From assembly GCA_902635965.1 (NCBI GenBank), contig CACPQA010000002.1, positions 1 to 64,000 on the forward strand: a stretch of DNA of 64,000 bases, given 5' to 3'. The notes beneath the pieces were generated by a model. That model was given only the letters and a program-made list of their open reading frames with translations, was not told the DNA's origin and ran no database searches. The number at the start of each line of letters is the position of its first letter. Position 1 is the first letter of the stretch. Shown here one piece after another: positions 26,570-36,080 of this stretch. This stretch comes from an uncultured Bacteroidota bacterium (GTDB taxonomy: Bacteria; Bacteroidota; Bacteroidia; Flavobacteriales; Flavobacteriaceae). The translations under genes and the position numbers were made by a program.

Positions 26570-27100
26570 ATGAAAAAACTCATAATTTTAATCCTATCAG
26601 TTGGTCTTTTCAGTTGTGCTGAAAGCAAAATAAGTTCGGTTTCTACAATAAAAGTAAAAGACGAGAAAGCTCAAAAAATCTCTGACATGATGAAAGGCTA
26701 TGTCGATAATAACTTTGATTCAAGTATCATTGCTGATGATGCTAAAATTAAATTTAATCAGTTAGAGATGACTAAAGCTGACTTTGTTGATCTTGTAAAA
26801 ACTCACCATGCAATGTTTAGTGAAATTAGTTTCCCCGATGGATGGATGGAGACAACAAACTATTCCGGTGCTGATGTGAAAAATGCTGGCGGTAGATATT
26901 TAGATGGATATGGCACCACATGGACAAGTCAGTGGAGCGACTGGAGTGCAGTATCTAAAATTTCCGGTGATACATTATCAAATGCCTGTTTTTTTGGATA
27001 TAAATGGGAAAGCGATAAAATTGTAGAAGTACAAGCTATTTTTCCAGACGAGGCGTTCAATAAAGAATTTGCAATGTTCATGGCGGCAAATCAGAAATAG
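26570..27100 (+). CDS. SnoaL-like lipoprotein, paralogue of the divergent neighbour
   Basis: The signal peptide ends at lipobox LFSC. The SnoaL-like body runs from MMKGYVDNNFDSSIIADDAKIKFNQ to GYKWESDKIVEVQAIFPDEAF, with tandem aromatic strands (GYGTTWTSQWSDWSAVSKISGD) that would line a pocket. It is 176 aa and envelope-anchored. Transcribed away from its paralogue across a 152-base intergenic region. No function assigned. Confidence 0.8.
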   Translation: MKKLIILILSVGLFSCAESKISSVSTIKVKDEKAQKISDMMKGYVDNNFDSSIIADDAKIKFNQLEMTKADFVDLVKTHHAMFSEISFPDGWMETTNYSGADVKNAGGRYLDGYGTTWTSQWSDWSAVSKISGDTLSNACFFGYKWESDKIVEVQAIFPDEAFNKEFAMFMAANQK

Positions 27101-27284
27101 ATCTTGTTTTAAAATTTAAATTTCAAATGTGAAAATTGTCATAGTGTCTTGGATTAGCAGAGGAATTCACGACGCTTTGTATTAATTATTTAGAAACTTC
27201 AAATGAAAAAAATTTTGAGTCTGAGAATTGCTTAGATCAAAATACAAGAATATCAAAATTTTAATAACCTAAACTTAGGTAACA

Positions 27285-28631
27285 ATGAGATTAATTTTAA
27301 AATATATCCTTTTGTCAATTATTTTGTTTTCTTGCTCAAAAGATGAAGATTCTTCAATAGATACAGACTTCTCAAGCACGGATGATTCTAATCCACCGGT
27401 GACATACGATGTTTCTATTAGTTCAACTGAGGGTGGAAGTGTAAATACACAGTCGGGGACGTTTAATGCTGGAACTGTTTTAACAATTACGGCTACTCCA
27501 AATGATGGTTATGAATTTATTGGTTGGACTGGAAGTAATGAAATTTCAATGGAGATAACAATAACAGTAAATTCTAATGTCCAACTTACAGCAAATTTTC
27601 AACTAATTCCAATCAGTACAAGCTCAGTTACAAACAACCCTGAAGAATTTAATTATGACATCAACAAAGATTATGGCGGAAAGATTGTTGAATTCTATCC
27701 TAATGCATTTTATACCTCTGACCTATCTCAAAAAGTTATAGAAGGTGTAAATCTCGCCTTAAAAACGGGTGCTGATGAATGGGGTAAATATGGACCTGTA
27801 GAATACTGGGTCTTTGGTACAGATAAAAACGCAGCTTTAGAGTTGATTGATCAATTTTGCTCAAGAAGATCCACACTTGGTCAATGGGACTTTAATGAGT
27901 GTATTGCAAGAGAAACAAACGAGACTCTTGATCATTCGATGATCGCGTATCAAAAAATTGGAGCTGAAGTGGTTGCTACAAACCAACCAAGAGGAAGTGC
28001 TGGACATAATGGAGGATTTGAGTGGGGAATTCATAAGTTGTCAAGCTCATACCCTTTTAGTTTTGACAATCTCTTCAGTGACATTCCTCCGCAGGATGAT
28101 TTTAAAACCGTTCTTCATGAATATTTTCATGTAGTACAGTTAGCCCATGTTTATAATTTAAGTAGAAACGAGAGAGATAGTCGTGTAATACCGAATGGTG
28201 CAATATGGATGCAAGAGGGTGGTGCAGAATACATGGCAAATTTCACATTGTTTAAACTAATAAATAATGGTACTTTAAATTTCGAACAATCTTATGGAAC
28301 TCTTTTAGAAAAAATGCAAAATAAAATGTATAACGCTAAGAGATCTCTTGATAACGATTGTTCGGGAAAAAAACTACAGGATTTTAAATATGGTGACGAT
28401 TGCAGTAACGTAGGTTATGATTTAGGTAGTTGGGCAGTCGCTTATCTAATAAATAAAATTAATAACCCAAATATATTGATAGAAACTTTTTACCCTAGTT
28501 TGACCGAAATGGATTTTGAAAGTGCATTTAATCTATCTTTTGGTTACTCAACAGCGGACTTTTATTCTGAATTTGAAATTTTTCTTGAACTTTCAATAGA
28601 AGATCAATTGAAAATAATTCCTACTCCGTAA
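27285..28631 (+). CDS. Lipoprotein with InlB-type repeat and gluzincin-like HExxH domain
   Basis: The lipobox IILFSC and mature CSKDEDSS suggest surface export. An acidic linker leads to one divergent InlB/B-repeat domain (about residues 47-110: GGSVNTQSGTFNAG, GYEFIGWTG, LTANF). The C-terminal domain has HEYFH (a HExxH zinc motif) followed by QEGGAEYMANF, whose Glu could be the third ligand as in gluzincin proteases. It is probably a surface metalloprotease; specificity unknown. The 27101-27284 gap upstream shows nothing recognisable. Confidence 0.85.
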   Translation: MRLILKYILLSIILFSCSKDEDSSIDTDFSSTDDSNPPVTYDVSISSTEGGSVNTQSGTFNAGTVLTITATPNDGYEFIGWTGSNEISMEITITVNSNVQLTANFQLIPISTSSVTNNPEEFNYDINKDYGGKIVEFYPNAFYTSDLSQKVIEGVNLALKTGADEWGKYGPVEYWVFGTDKNAALELIDQFCSRRSTLGQWDFNECIARETNETLDHSMIAYQKIGAEVVATNQPRGSAGHNGGFEWGIHKLSSSYPFSFDNLFSDIPPQDDFKTVLHEYFHVVQLAHVYNLSRNERDSRVIPNGAIWMQEGGAEYMANFTLFKLINNGTLNFEQSYGTLLEKMQNKMYNAKRSLDNDCSGKKLQDFKYGDDCSNVGYDLGSWAVAYLINKINNPNILIETFYPSLTEMDFESAFNLSFGYSTADFYSEFEIFLELSIEDQLKIIPTP

Positions 28632-28808
28632 TTTTTTCTCATAAATCAACTTTATTATAAGTTGATAACTAAATAATTTCTATAATTTAGTTTTAATCCA
28701 AAGGGGGGTCTTAAATTAAAATCAATTTCGTAAAAAAGGTTGTTTACTTCAAATTTGTGACTTTCTATTCCATGAGTGTTTATCCAATAAAAAAGTTAAT
28801 TGAATAAT

Positions 28809-29639
28809 TCAGTTTTTAAGAAACGAAATAATTTTTTTTACTACTTTATCGTTCCTTAAAAGCCGGCTATGACCCAATCCTTTTGTAAAGTAAAAGGTCC
28901 CATTTACTATATTTTTTTTTATTCTCTTTGAATCCAAAATTGACAATTGTTTATCACTTTGATCATGAATCAAAAGAACTTTTGAATTGATTTGTTTAAC
29001 TAATTTCTCAGAAGCTAATTCAGTATTAATTTTTATTCCTGTTTTTTCAAAAAAATAGTTAATCATTAGCTCCCTAGTTTTTACCTTTAAACGTGCATAA
29101 TTAAAAAAAGTTTCAAATAATTGGTAAATACTATTTACTGGACATAATAGAACTATTTTGTCTAATTTTATTTTTTTAGCAGCACAATAGACACTAGCAA
29201 AACCTCCAAGAGAGTGCCCTACAAGTGCATAAATCGGATTCAACTTCAAAGCAAGGGATTCAATACATGTTATAAACTCGGGTAAGTTAGTATTGCTCCC
29301 ATTCGATTTTCCATGAGCAGGTGCATCAAAAGCATAAACATCAAAATTATTTTGTTTAAGTTTTTGAATGATCTTGAACATATTAGAAGCCCTTCCACTC
29401 CAACCGTGAACCAATAGGATTTTTGGTCCTTCTCCTCTCCAGTGATAACAATTTATTGTTTTATTAATAGGCTTTACTTTCAATAAAAAAGACTCACTAG
29501 ACAACAAAAGTTCTTCTTCTAGTTTGAGAGATTTTAATTTTGAGGGTTTAGTCCAAAGGTACACAGCAAATCTCATACACAAGTACGGACTTATTAAATC
29601 TAAAAAAGTTAAGAGTTTAATTATTGCTTTTGGTATCAC
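28809..29639 (-). CDS. Alpha/beta hydrolase
   Basis: Oxyanion region VHGWSGRASN, nucleophile elbow GHSLGG, acid-containing loop IHDQSDKQ and catalytic His in KGLGHSRLL give a complete Ser-Asp-His triad. The 276-aa protein has a short hydrophobic N-terminus but no clear cleavage site, so it is probably cytosolic or membrane-associated. The substrate is unknown; esterase or lipase activity is the default expectation. Monocistronic; the 28632-28808 gap contains nothing I recognise. Confidence 0.9.
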   Translation of the reverse strand: MIPKAIIKLLTFLDLISPYLCMRFAVYLWTKPSKLKSLKLEEELLLSSESFLLKVKPINKTINCYHWRGEGPKILLVHGWSGRASNMFKIIQKLKQNNFDVYAFDAPAHGKSNGSNTNLPEFITCIESLALKLNPIYALVGHSLGGFASVYCAAKKIKLDKIVLLCPVNSIYQLFETFFNYARLKVKTRELMINYFFEKTGIKINTELASEKLVKQINSKVLLIHDQSDKQLSILDSKRIKKNIVNGTFYFTKGLGHSRLLRNDKVVKKIISFLKN

Positions 29640-29771
29640 TAAAAAAGATTGAATTTGAAATCAAAAATATATTTATCTTCAACAAATAAGCATATAAAAA
29701 TTAAATTAGTGCCTATGAATTTTAAATTAATTAAATTAAGAGGTGGTTTTTAGTTTTAAATTAACAACAAA

Positions 29772-30524
29772 ATGCGAAAGAGGTTTCTTTTTACATTATA
29801 TTTTCTAACGTTTGGAATTTTAAATTCTCAAAATATTAAACCTGAAGACACTGAGATTTGGGACCCTGAACCTAAGATTGTATCTCCAGGAGCTTCTTTT
29901 AGAGATGCTCCCTCAGATGCAATTGTTCTATTTAGTGGATTGAATTTAAATAAATGGGTACACAAAAATGGCGAGCCTGCTAGATGGGATGTAAAAGATG
30001 GTTATTTTACTGTTAAGCCTGGGTCAGGAAGTATTTTAAGTAAAGATTTTTTTGGTAGTTGTCAATTGCATGTTGAGTTTATGTCTCCAATTGATATTGA
30101 AGGAGATGGTCAAAATAGAGGGAATAGTGGTATTTATCTCATGGATAACATAGAACCAGGAGATGGATATGAGGTTCAGGTTTTGGACTCTTATAATAAT
30201 AGAACATATTCAAATGGACAAGCAGGAAGTATATATAAACAGCACATCCCATTAGTTAATGCATCAAAAAAACCAGGTAAGTGGCAGACATACGACATAA
30301 TATTTAAAGCTCCAGTTTTTAATGAAAATGGAGAAGTTAAATCACCTGCATACATCACAGTATTTCACAATGGTGTTTTGATTCAAAATAATTCAGAAAT
30401 ACAAGGATATATCGAACACATTGGCTATCCTAAATATGAGGCACATCCCCCTAAATTACCTATTAAATTACAGGACCACGGTAATCTCGTTAGTTATAGA
30501 AATATCTGGGTTAGAGAGCTTTAA
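29772..30524 (+). CDS. DUF1080 (3-keto-disaccharide hydrolase/lyase-like) secreted protein
   Basis: A signal peptide (ending ILNSQ) precedes one concanavalin-like domain with the DUF1080 signatures [30 protein letters not shown] and YEVQVLDSY. Enzymes of this family cleave 3-keto-glycosides, generally next to a Gfo/Idh/MocA dehydrogenase that makes the 3-keto sugar, and exactly such a gene follows at 30623. At 250 aa it is single-domain. The role in a sulfated-glycan pathway is inferred from the sulfatase genes immediately downstream. Confidence 0.85.
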   Translation: MRKRFLFTLYFLTFGILNSQNIKPEDTEIWDPEPKIVSPGASFRDAPSDAIVLFSGLNLNKWVHKNGEPARWDVKDGYFTVKPGSGSILSKDFFGSCQLHVEFMSPIDIEGDGQNRGNSGIYLMDNIEPGDGYEVQVLDSYNNRTYSNGQAGSIYKQHIPLVNASKKPGKWQTYDIIFKAPVFNENGEVKSPAYITVFHNGVLIQNNSEIQGYIEHIGYPKYEAHPPKLPIKLQDHGNLVSYRNIWVREL

Positions 30525-30622
30525 ACTAACGTCACTATTTTAAGTAAGTACAAAAAGTATACCCTCTTTATTAGAATCTTGAAATCAAACTTTGGATTAA
30601 AATATTTGTATATTTATTTTGT

Positions 30623-31933
30623 ATGAATCGAATGAACTTCATAAAAAAAACAGCTCTTATGACGAGCGCTGGACTTTTGACACCCTCTGCCATTACATTT
30701 GGTAATTCATCTAAAATTATTGGTTCAAATGAAAAAATAAAATTTGGTACTATTGGATTAAATAATATGGGATGGCACGACTCAATGAGACTTTTAAGGG
30801 TTCCCAATGTAGAATTGGTTGCCATATGCGATGTAGACAAAACTGTTCTTGAAAAAAGAAAATACGAACTGAGTAAGTCGGGAATAAAAGTCAAAGTGTT
30901 TTCAGATTACAGAAATTTGCTCGAGGACCGTGATATAGATGCAGTTTTAATAGGAACCCCTGACCATTGGCATCCCATGATGATGATACATGCTTCTGAA
31001 ACAGGTAAGCACGTTTATTGTGAAAAACCAATAGGCAATTCAATTGGAGAGTGCAACGCTATGGTAAAAGCCCAGGAGAGATATGGTAATATAGTCCAAG
31101 TGGGACAGTGGCAGAGAAGTATGCAACACTTCAAAGATGCAGTGAACTTTATTTCTACTGGTGTTCTTGGTAACATCAGAACAGTTAAAACTTGGTGTTA
31201 TACTTCTTTTCTTCCTCTTCGAATTGTTCCTGACAGCTCTCCTCCAATAGGTGTAGACTATAAAAGTTGGTTAGGTCCAGCACCTTTGAGACCTTTTAAC
31301 GCGAGTCGTTTCCATGGTCATTTTCGTTGGTTTTGGGACTACGCTGGTGGGCTTATGACCGACTGGGGCGTCCATCTTTTAGATTATGCTCTGCTGGGTA
31401 TGAATTGCTCTTATCCAAAATCAGTTATTGCCAGCGGAGGCAAATTTGCATCTCCTGATTTGGCAGAAGAAACCCCCGATACCCTTTTCGCCATATACGA
31501 GTTTGATGATTTCAACTTGATTTGGGATTCTGCACAAGGGATAAAGAATGGTCCTTATGGGCTAAATCATGGCATTGCATTTATAGGAGATCATGGGACT
31601 TTAGTTTTGAATCGAAGAGGATGGAAAGTAATGGAGGAAAAAAACAATAAAAATAAAATCGCTAAGCCTTTTGTGAAAAAAAATGACAATGGATTAGATA
31701 ATCACTTACTAAACTTTATAGAATCAATTAGAGCAAATGACCCCAAAAAAGTAAACTGTTCAATAAGTGATGGTGCTCTAATCGCCAAGATCGCACATAT
31801 GGGTAATATATCATATAGGGCAGGTGAGAAGTTGTTTTGGGATTCTACGTCAGATATTTTTACAAATAATACGGTCAATGAAAATTATATTACTAACAAA
31901 TATCACAATGGCCATAATTTACCATTGTATTGA
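30623..31933 (+). CDS. Exported Gfo/Idh/MocA-family oxidoreductase
   Basis: The N-terminus (MNFIKKTALMTSAGLLTPSA after three residues) is an export signal. A Rossmann domain follows: KFGTIGLNNMGWHDS, VELVAICDVD, LIGTPDHWHP and the catalytic HVYCEKP with Lys135. The C-terminal half has the family's Trp-rich sheet (HFRWFWDYAGGLMTDWGVHLLDYAL). Exported members carry a tightly bound nicotinamide cofactor and oxidise sugars, in some cases to 3-keto forms. It is only 10 bases before the first sulfatase gene, so both are probably co-transcribed. Confidence 0.92.
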   Translation: MNRMNFIKKTALMTSAGLLTPSAITFGNSSKIIGSNEKIKFGTIGLNNMGWHDSMRLLRVPNVELVAICDVDKTVLEKRKYELSKSGIKVKVFSDYRNLLEDRDIDAVLIGTPDHWHPMMMIHASETGKHVYCEKPIGNSIGECNAMVKAQERYGNIVQVGQWQRSMQHFKDAVNFISTGVLGNIRTVKTWCYTSFLPLRIVPDSSPPIGVDYKSWLGPAPLRPFNASRFHGHFRWFWDYAGGLMTDWGVHLLDYALLGMNCSYPKSVIASGGKFASPDLAEETPDTLFAIYEFDDFNLIWDSAQGIKNGPYGLNHGIAFIGDHGTLVLNRRGWKVMEEKNNKNKIAKPFVKKNDNGLDNHLLNFIESIRANDPKKVNCSISDGALIAKIAHMGNISYRAGEKLFWDSTSDIFTNNTVNENYITNKYHNGHNLPLY

Positions 31934-31943
31934 TTAATAATTT

Positions 31944-33503
31944 ATGATGAATGTATCGAATCAGAACTTCTTCTTAATAGATTTTATAAAAATTGTTCCT
32001 CTAATCAGATATATCCTTTTAGTTACTGTTCTCATTACTTTTAGTTGTCAAAATCCAACTAAAAAGGTTCAAAATCAATCCCAAAACCCAAATGTCATAA
32101 TTATATATATGGATGATTTAGGGTATGGAGATGTTAGTTCATATGGGAAAGGAAAACTAAAAACTCCTAATATTGACAAATTAGCAAATGAAGGCTTGAA
32201 ATTCCTAAAAGGATACTCATCTTCTGCAACATGTACACCAAGCAGATATGGGTTGTTAACCGGAACATATCCCTGGAGAAATCCAAGAGCCAAGATAATT
32301 ACTGGGGGCTCTCTTATAATAGATACTGGTCAAATGACTCTCCCAAAATTACTTAAAATTAATGGTTACAAAACTGGGATTGTAGGTAAATGGCATCTAG
32401 GCTTAGGAAAAGATAAAATAAACTACAATAAAATTATTTCGCCCGGGGCAAATGAAATCGGGTTTGATTATTCATACATTTTAGCTGATACTCAAGATAG
32501 AGTTCCTAGTGTTTATATAGAGAATGGTAGGATTGAAAACTTAGATGTTAATGACCCAATAAGTGTAAACTTTGATAAAAATGATTATGGTTTACCAACG
32601 GGATTGAAAAATCCAGAATTAACAACCATGAAATGGCATCACGGTCATAATGGATCTATTGTTAATGGGATTCCAAGAATTGGTTTTATGAAAGGGGGAA
32701 ATAAAGCTAGGTGGATTGATGAAGATATGGCTGATAACTTTCTCAATAAAGCAGAAGAATATATAAATGAGAATAAAAATAGCCCTTTCTTCCTTTTTTA
32801 TTCTTTACAACAGCCTCATGTCCCACGAACACCTAACCCAAGATTTGTGGGAAAATCACAAATGGGTCCTAGAGGAGATGCAATTATTGAGGCTGATTGG
32901 TGCATCGGAGAATTGTATAAAACTTTAGAGGAGAATAAACTGTTGGAAAATACTTTAATAATTTTTTCTAGTGATAATGGTCCCGTATTAAACGATGGTT
33001 ATTTTGATGATGCAGTTGAAATGCTTGGTGAACACACACCATCTGGTGGACTAAGAGGAGGCAAATATAGCCTGTTTGAGGCAGGAACAAGAGTTCCATT
33101 TATTACTTATTGGAAAGGCAGAATTAAGGCTGGTGTGTCGGATCAAATAATTTCTCAGATAGACTTATTCAACTCTATTTCTAAAATGATTGAGTCTGAT
33201 TTTAGAACTAAAGATGGTAAAGATCTTTCAAATCTAATATTAAACCATACCGGAGAGGGGCGTAATGAACTTGTAATAGAGGCCATGGGAAGAACTGCTT
33301 ACAGAAATAAAGAATGGGTGATGATTCCACCTTACAAAGGGAGAAAAATTGCAAAAAATGTTCAAATAGAACTTGGTAATTCTAGTGAATATATGCTATT
33401 TGATTTGGAAAGAGATCCATATCAAAAAGATAATTTAGCAAAGAAAAATCCTGAAAAATTAAAATTTATGATTTCAAATTTTGATAAAATCAAAAAATAT
33501 TAG
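31944..33503 (+). CDS. Sulfatase (S1, Cys-type), lipoprotein
   Basis: Lipobox LITFSC (Cys35) anchors the protein. The metal-binding start YMDDLGYGD, formylglycine motif CTPSR (Cys97), GKWHLG, and SSDNGP show a complete arylsulfatase-type active site. The 519-aa length is usual. The long n-region before the hydrophobic core suggests the true start may be further in. It follows the oxidoreductase gene in one transcription unit and would remove a sulfate ester from a sugar after FGE (43617) converts Cys97 to formylglycine. The substrate is unknown. Confidence 0.93.
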   Translation: MMNVSNQNFFLIDFIKIVPLIRYILLVTVLITFSCQNPTKKVQNQSQNPNVIIIYMDDLGYGDVSSYGKGKLKTPNIDKLANEGLKFLKGYSSSATCTPSRYGLLTGTYPWRNPRAKIITGGSLIIDTGQMTLPKLLKINGYKTGIVGKWHLGLGKDKINYNKIISPGANEIGFDYSYILADTQDRVPSVYIENGRIENLDVNDPISVNFDKNDYGLPTGLKNPELTTMKWHHGHNGSIVNGIPRIGFMKGGNKARWIDEDMADNFLNKAEEYINENKNSPFFLFYSLQQPHVPRTPNPRFVGKSQMGPRGDAIIEADWCIGELYKTLEENKLLENTLIIFSSDNGPVLNDGYFDDAVEMLGEHTPSGGLRGGKYSLFEAGTRVPFITYWKGRIKAGVSDQIISQIDLFNSISKMIESDFRTKDGKDLSNLILNHTGEGRNELVIEAMGRTAYRNKEWVMIPPYKGRKIAKNVQIELGNSSEYMLFDLERDPYQKDNLAKKNPEKLKFMISNFDKIKKY

Positions 33504-33509
33504 GTTTTT

Positions 33510-34670
33510 CTATGGATGACTTTCAATTACTAACTTTATAAACTCTCCAACTTTACTTGGTTCTATCCATCTAGTAACTACGACCATATTTCTATCTGGA
33601 ATCACAACTATATAATTTCCTCCAAATCCAGCAGCATAATAAACATTTTCAGGAACTCCCTCCCAGTATCTCGAGGTTCCTTTTTTGTTAAGCCACCACA
33701 TATAACCATAACTTATGTTAGCAGGTGAAGAACTGGTAGCCTTTTTAATCCATGATTCACTGATTAGTTTTTTCCCTTTCCATATCCCATTATTTAAAAA
33801 AAGTAATCCAAAACGTGCATGATCTTCTGTACTAATAAAAACTCCACCACCTGAGTGCCCACCTCCAGAAACAGACTGAACTCGGTTCCCGTCTATTTCC
33901 ACCCATGAATTTTTGTAACCATACCATCTCCAGGTAGTTGAGGCTCCTATCGGATCCATTATGTATCTTTTAATGATTTTGGGTAAGGGTTCTCTCCATA
34001 CGTGAAGTAAAGAATAGGCTAAAAGATTTACTCTCACATCATTATATTCATACTTTGTACCAGGGGTCATGTATAATCTATTTTTCCAATCATCAATCTC
34101 GCCCTGATCCGGTGGCCTGTCAGCCCAATCATGTAAACCCCATAATGTTCCTGACCAATCAGATGATTGATTTAATAAATGTTCCCAGGTTATCTGACTA
34201 TTATGCTTTCCATCAAAAGAATTGTCCCAAACTAAATTTTTAACTATATCAGTTGGTTTAAATAATCCACGATCTACCGCAAGACCTGCGACAGTTGAAA
34301 GGTAGCTTTTGGTCACACTAAATGTCATATCTACTCTTTTTGTGTCACCCCAAGATGCAATTTGGTAGCCATTTTTTAAGATTATTCCAGAAGGAGCTCC
34401 TCTTTTCTTTGTTGGACCGAGAATTTGATGATATGGCTCCTTGGAAAAGCCCTTAAGTATGGCAATTCTCAAATCTTTTTCTCCAGAATATTCATTTGAT
34501 TCAGCAAATGAAACAGCTTTTGATAATTTTTTTAAACTAATATCATATTCTTTAGGATCTTTATTTTGCCATTTAGAGTTAGCAGTTGGAAAATAAATTT
34601 GTCCTACACTGAAGTAACATGAAAAAATTGAAAATACAATGTAAACTTTATGTGATGAGAGGTTTTTCAT
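33510..34670 (-). CDS. Serine hydrolase, class C beta-lactamase family
   Basis: A signal peptide (ending FSVG) is followed by SVTK (SxxK motif), YNDVRVN in the YxN position and a HSGGG loop before the third motif, as in beta-lactamase/D-alanyl-D-alanine carboxypeptidase-like esterases. At 386 aa it is normal. Within a sulfatase cluster the likely job is deacylating a glycan or esterified substrate rather than cleaving beta-lactams. It is convergent with the preceding sulfatase (6-base gap) and divergent from the next (70-base gap). Confidence 0.88.
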   Translation of the reverse strand: MKNLSSHKVYIVFSIFSCYFSVGQIYFPTANSKWQNKDPKEYDISLKKLSKAVSFAESNEYSGEKDLRIAILKGFSKEPYHQILGPTKKRGAPSGIILKNGYQIASWGDTKRVDMTFSVTKSYLSTVAGLAVDRGLFKPTDIVKNLVWDNSFDGKHNSQITWEHLLNQSSDWSGTLWGLHDWADRPPDQGEIDDWKNRLYMTPGTKYEYNDVRVNLLAYSLLHVWREPLPKIIKRYIMDPIGASTTWRWYGYKNSWVEIDGNRVQSVSGGGHSGGGVFISTEDHARFGLLFLNNGIWKGKKLISESWIKKATSSSPANISYGYMWWLNKKGTSRYWEGVPENVYYAAGFGGNYIVVIPDRNMVVVTRWIEPSKVGEFIKLVIESHP

Positions 34671-34740
34671 TAGGCTTTAAATTTAATAATATTTAGGGTT
34701 TTTAACAGTTTATTCGTAATATATAGTAGTATCAAATAAA

Positions 34741-36069
34741 ATGAACACTCAATTTCGTTACTTATCAATTATATTGTTTTCACTGTTTATTTTGTTACAG
34801 GGCTGTATAAAAGACAAAGAGCAAAAAAAGAAACCTAATGTTATTCTAATTTTAGCAGATGATATTGGTTTTGAGGGTTTGAGTATCAACGGAAGTTTAT
34901 CTTACAAAACTCCTTTTTTGGACAAATTAGCATCAAATGGCGTAAATTTTACTAATGCTATTTCACAACCACTTTGTACTCCCTCAAGAGTGAAAATAAT
35001 GACTGGAAAGTACAACTACAAAAACTATGATTATTTCACTCATCTAAATATAAATGAAAAAACTTTCGGACATTTATTTAAAGAAAATGGTTACAAAACT
35101 GCTGTTGTTGGAAAATGGCAATTAAACGGATTAAAGGTCAAAGAAGTGGATCAAAACGTAAAAGAAGATAATACCAGACCATACGCATTTGGGTTTGACG
35201 AATATTGTTTGTGGCAGCTTACAAAAACCAAAAATTTAGGAGAAAGGTTTGCAGATCCACTTATTGAACAAAATGGAGAGTTTTTGCCAAGAGATAAAGA
35301 TGCTTATGGTCCAGATGTTGTTTCCAATTATGCAATCGACTTTATTAAAAGAAATAAAGACAACCCTTTTTTTATTTATTATCCTATGCTCTTAGTACAT
35401 GACCCTTTTGTCCCTACTCCTGACTCTGAAGAGTGGTCATCTCAAGATTTAAGATATAAAAAGGATAACCGTTTTTTTATAGACATGGTTGAATATATGG
35501 ACAAGATTGTAGGTAAAATTGTAAATGAGTTGAAGGTGAATGGAATAGATGAAAATACTCTTATCATGTTTATTGGGGATAACGGAACGAATGTCAAATT
35601 GGTTACTAAAACCGTTGACGGTGAAATTCAAGGTGGTAAAGGTAACACTATTACCCATGGAGTTCATGTGCCGATGGTGGCAAGTTGGCCATCGATGATA
35701 AAAAAGCCTCTTAGCTACAACGGATTAATCGATTTAACCGATTTTTATGCAACATTTTCAGACATATTAGATGTTCCAAACGATAGTGACGGGAAAAGCA
35801 TGATAAATATTTTTAAAGGAGAAAATGTATCTAAAAGGGATATGGTAAGCATTTATTATGATCCAAGATGGAGTAAAAATGTATCCCAACATAGAAATGT
35901 TTTTTCCCAAGATTATAGATATAAGTTATATAAAGATGGAGAGTTTTATGACATGGAAAAAGACGTTTTAGAGAACAATCCATTAGACGACAAAATGCTA
36001 ACTAATGAAGAGAAAAAAATAAAACAAAAGCTAGCTAAAAAACTTGCCACTTTTCCCGCTCTTAAGTAG
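34741..36069 (+). CDS. Sulfatase (S1, Cys-type), lipoprotein
   Basis: The signal peptide ends at lipobox LLQGC (Cys22). The active site has LADDIGFEG, CTPSR (Cys79) and IGDNGT. The Lys-x-His position reads GKWQLNG with Gln in place of the usual His. This, with GFDEYCLWQLT, looks like a subfamily trait rather than a defect. At 442 aa it is on the short side. First gene of a run of six sulfatases (34741-43611) with 11, -1, 42, 11 and 15 bases between them, probably one operon. Confidence 0.92.
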   Translation: MNTQFRYLSIILFSLFILLQGCIKDKEQKKKPNVILILADDIGFEGLSINGSLSYKTPFLDKLASNGVNFTNAISQPLCTPSRVKIMTGKYNYKNYDYFTHLNINEKTFGHLFKENGYKTAVVGKWQLNGLKVKEVDQNVKEDNTRPYAFGFDEYCLWQLTKTKNLGERFADPLIEQNGEFLPRDKDAYGPDVVSNYAIDFIKRNKDNPFFIYYPMLLVHDPFVPTPDSEEWSSQDLRYKKDNRFFIDMVEYMDKIVGKIVNELKVNGIDENTLIMFIGDNGTNVKLVTKTVDGEIQGGKGNTITHGVHVPMVASWPSMIKKPLSYNGLIDLTDFYATFSDILDVPNDSDGKSMINIFKGENVSKRDMVSIYYDPRWSKNVSQHRNVFSQDYRYKLYKDGEFYDMEKDVLENNPLDDKMLTNEEKKIKQKLAKKLATFPALK

Positions 36070-36080
36070 ATGAAATATTA

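Noticed and set aside
28695-28720. Third copy of the island-end sequence (GGGGGGTCT)
   Set aside because: Only about 12 bases match and the following bases do not; too short to count.
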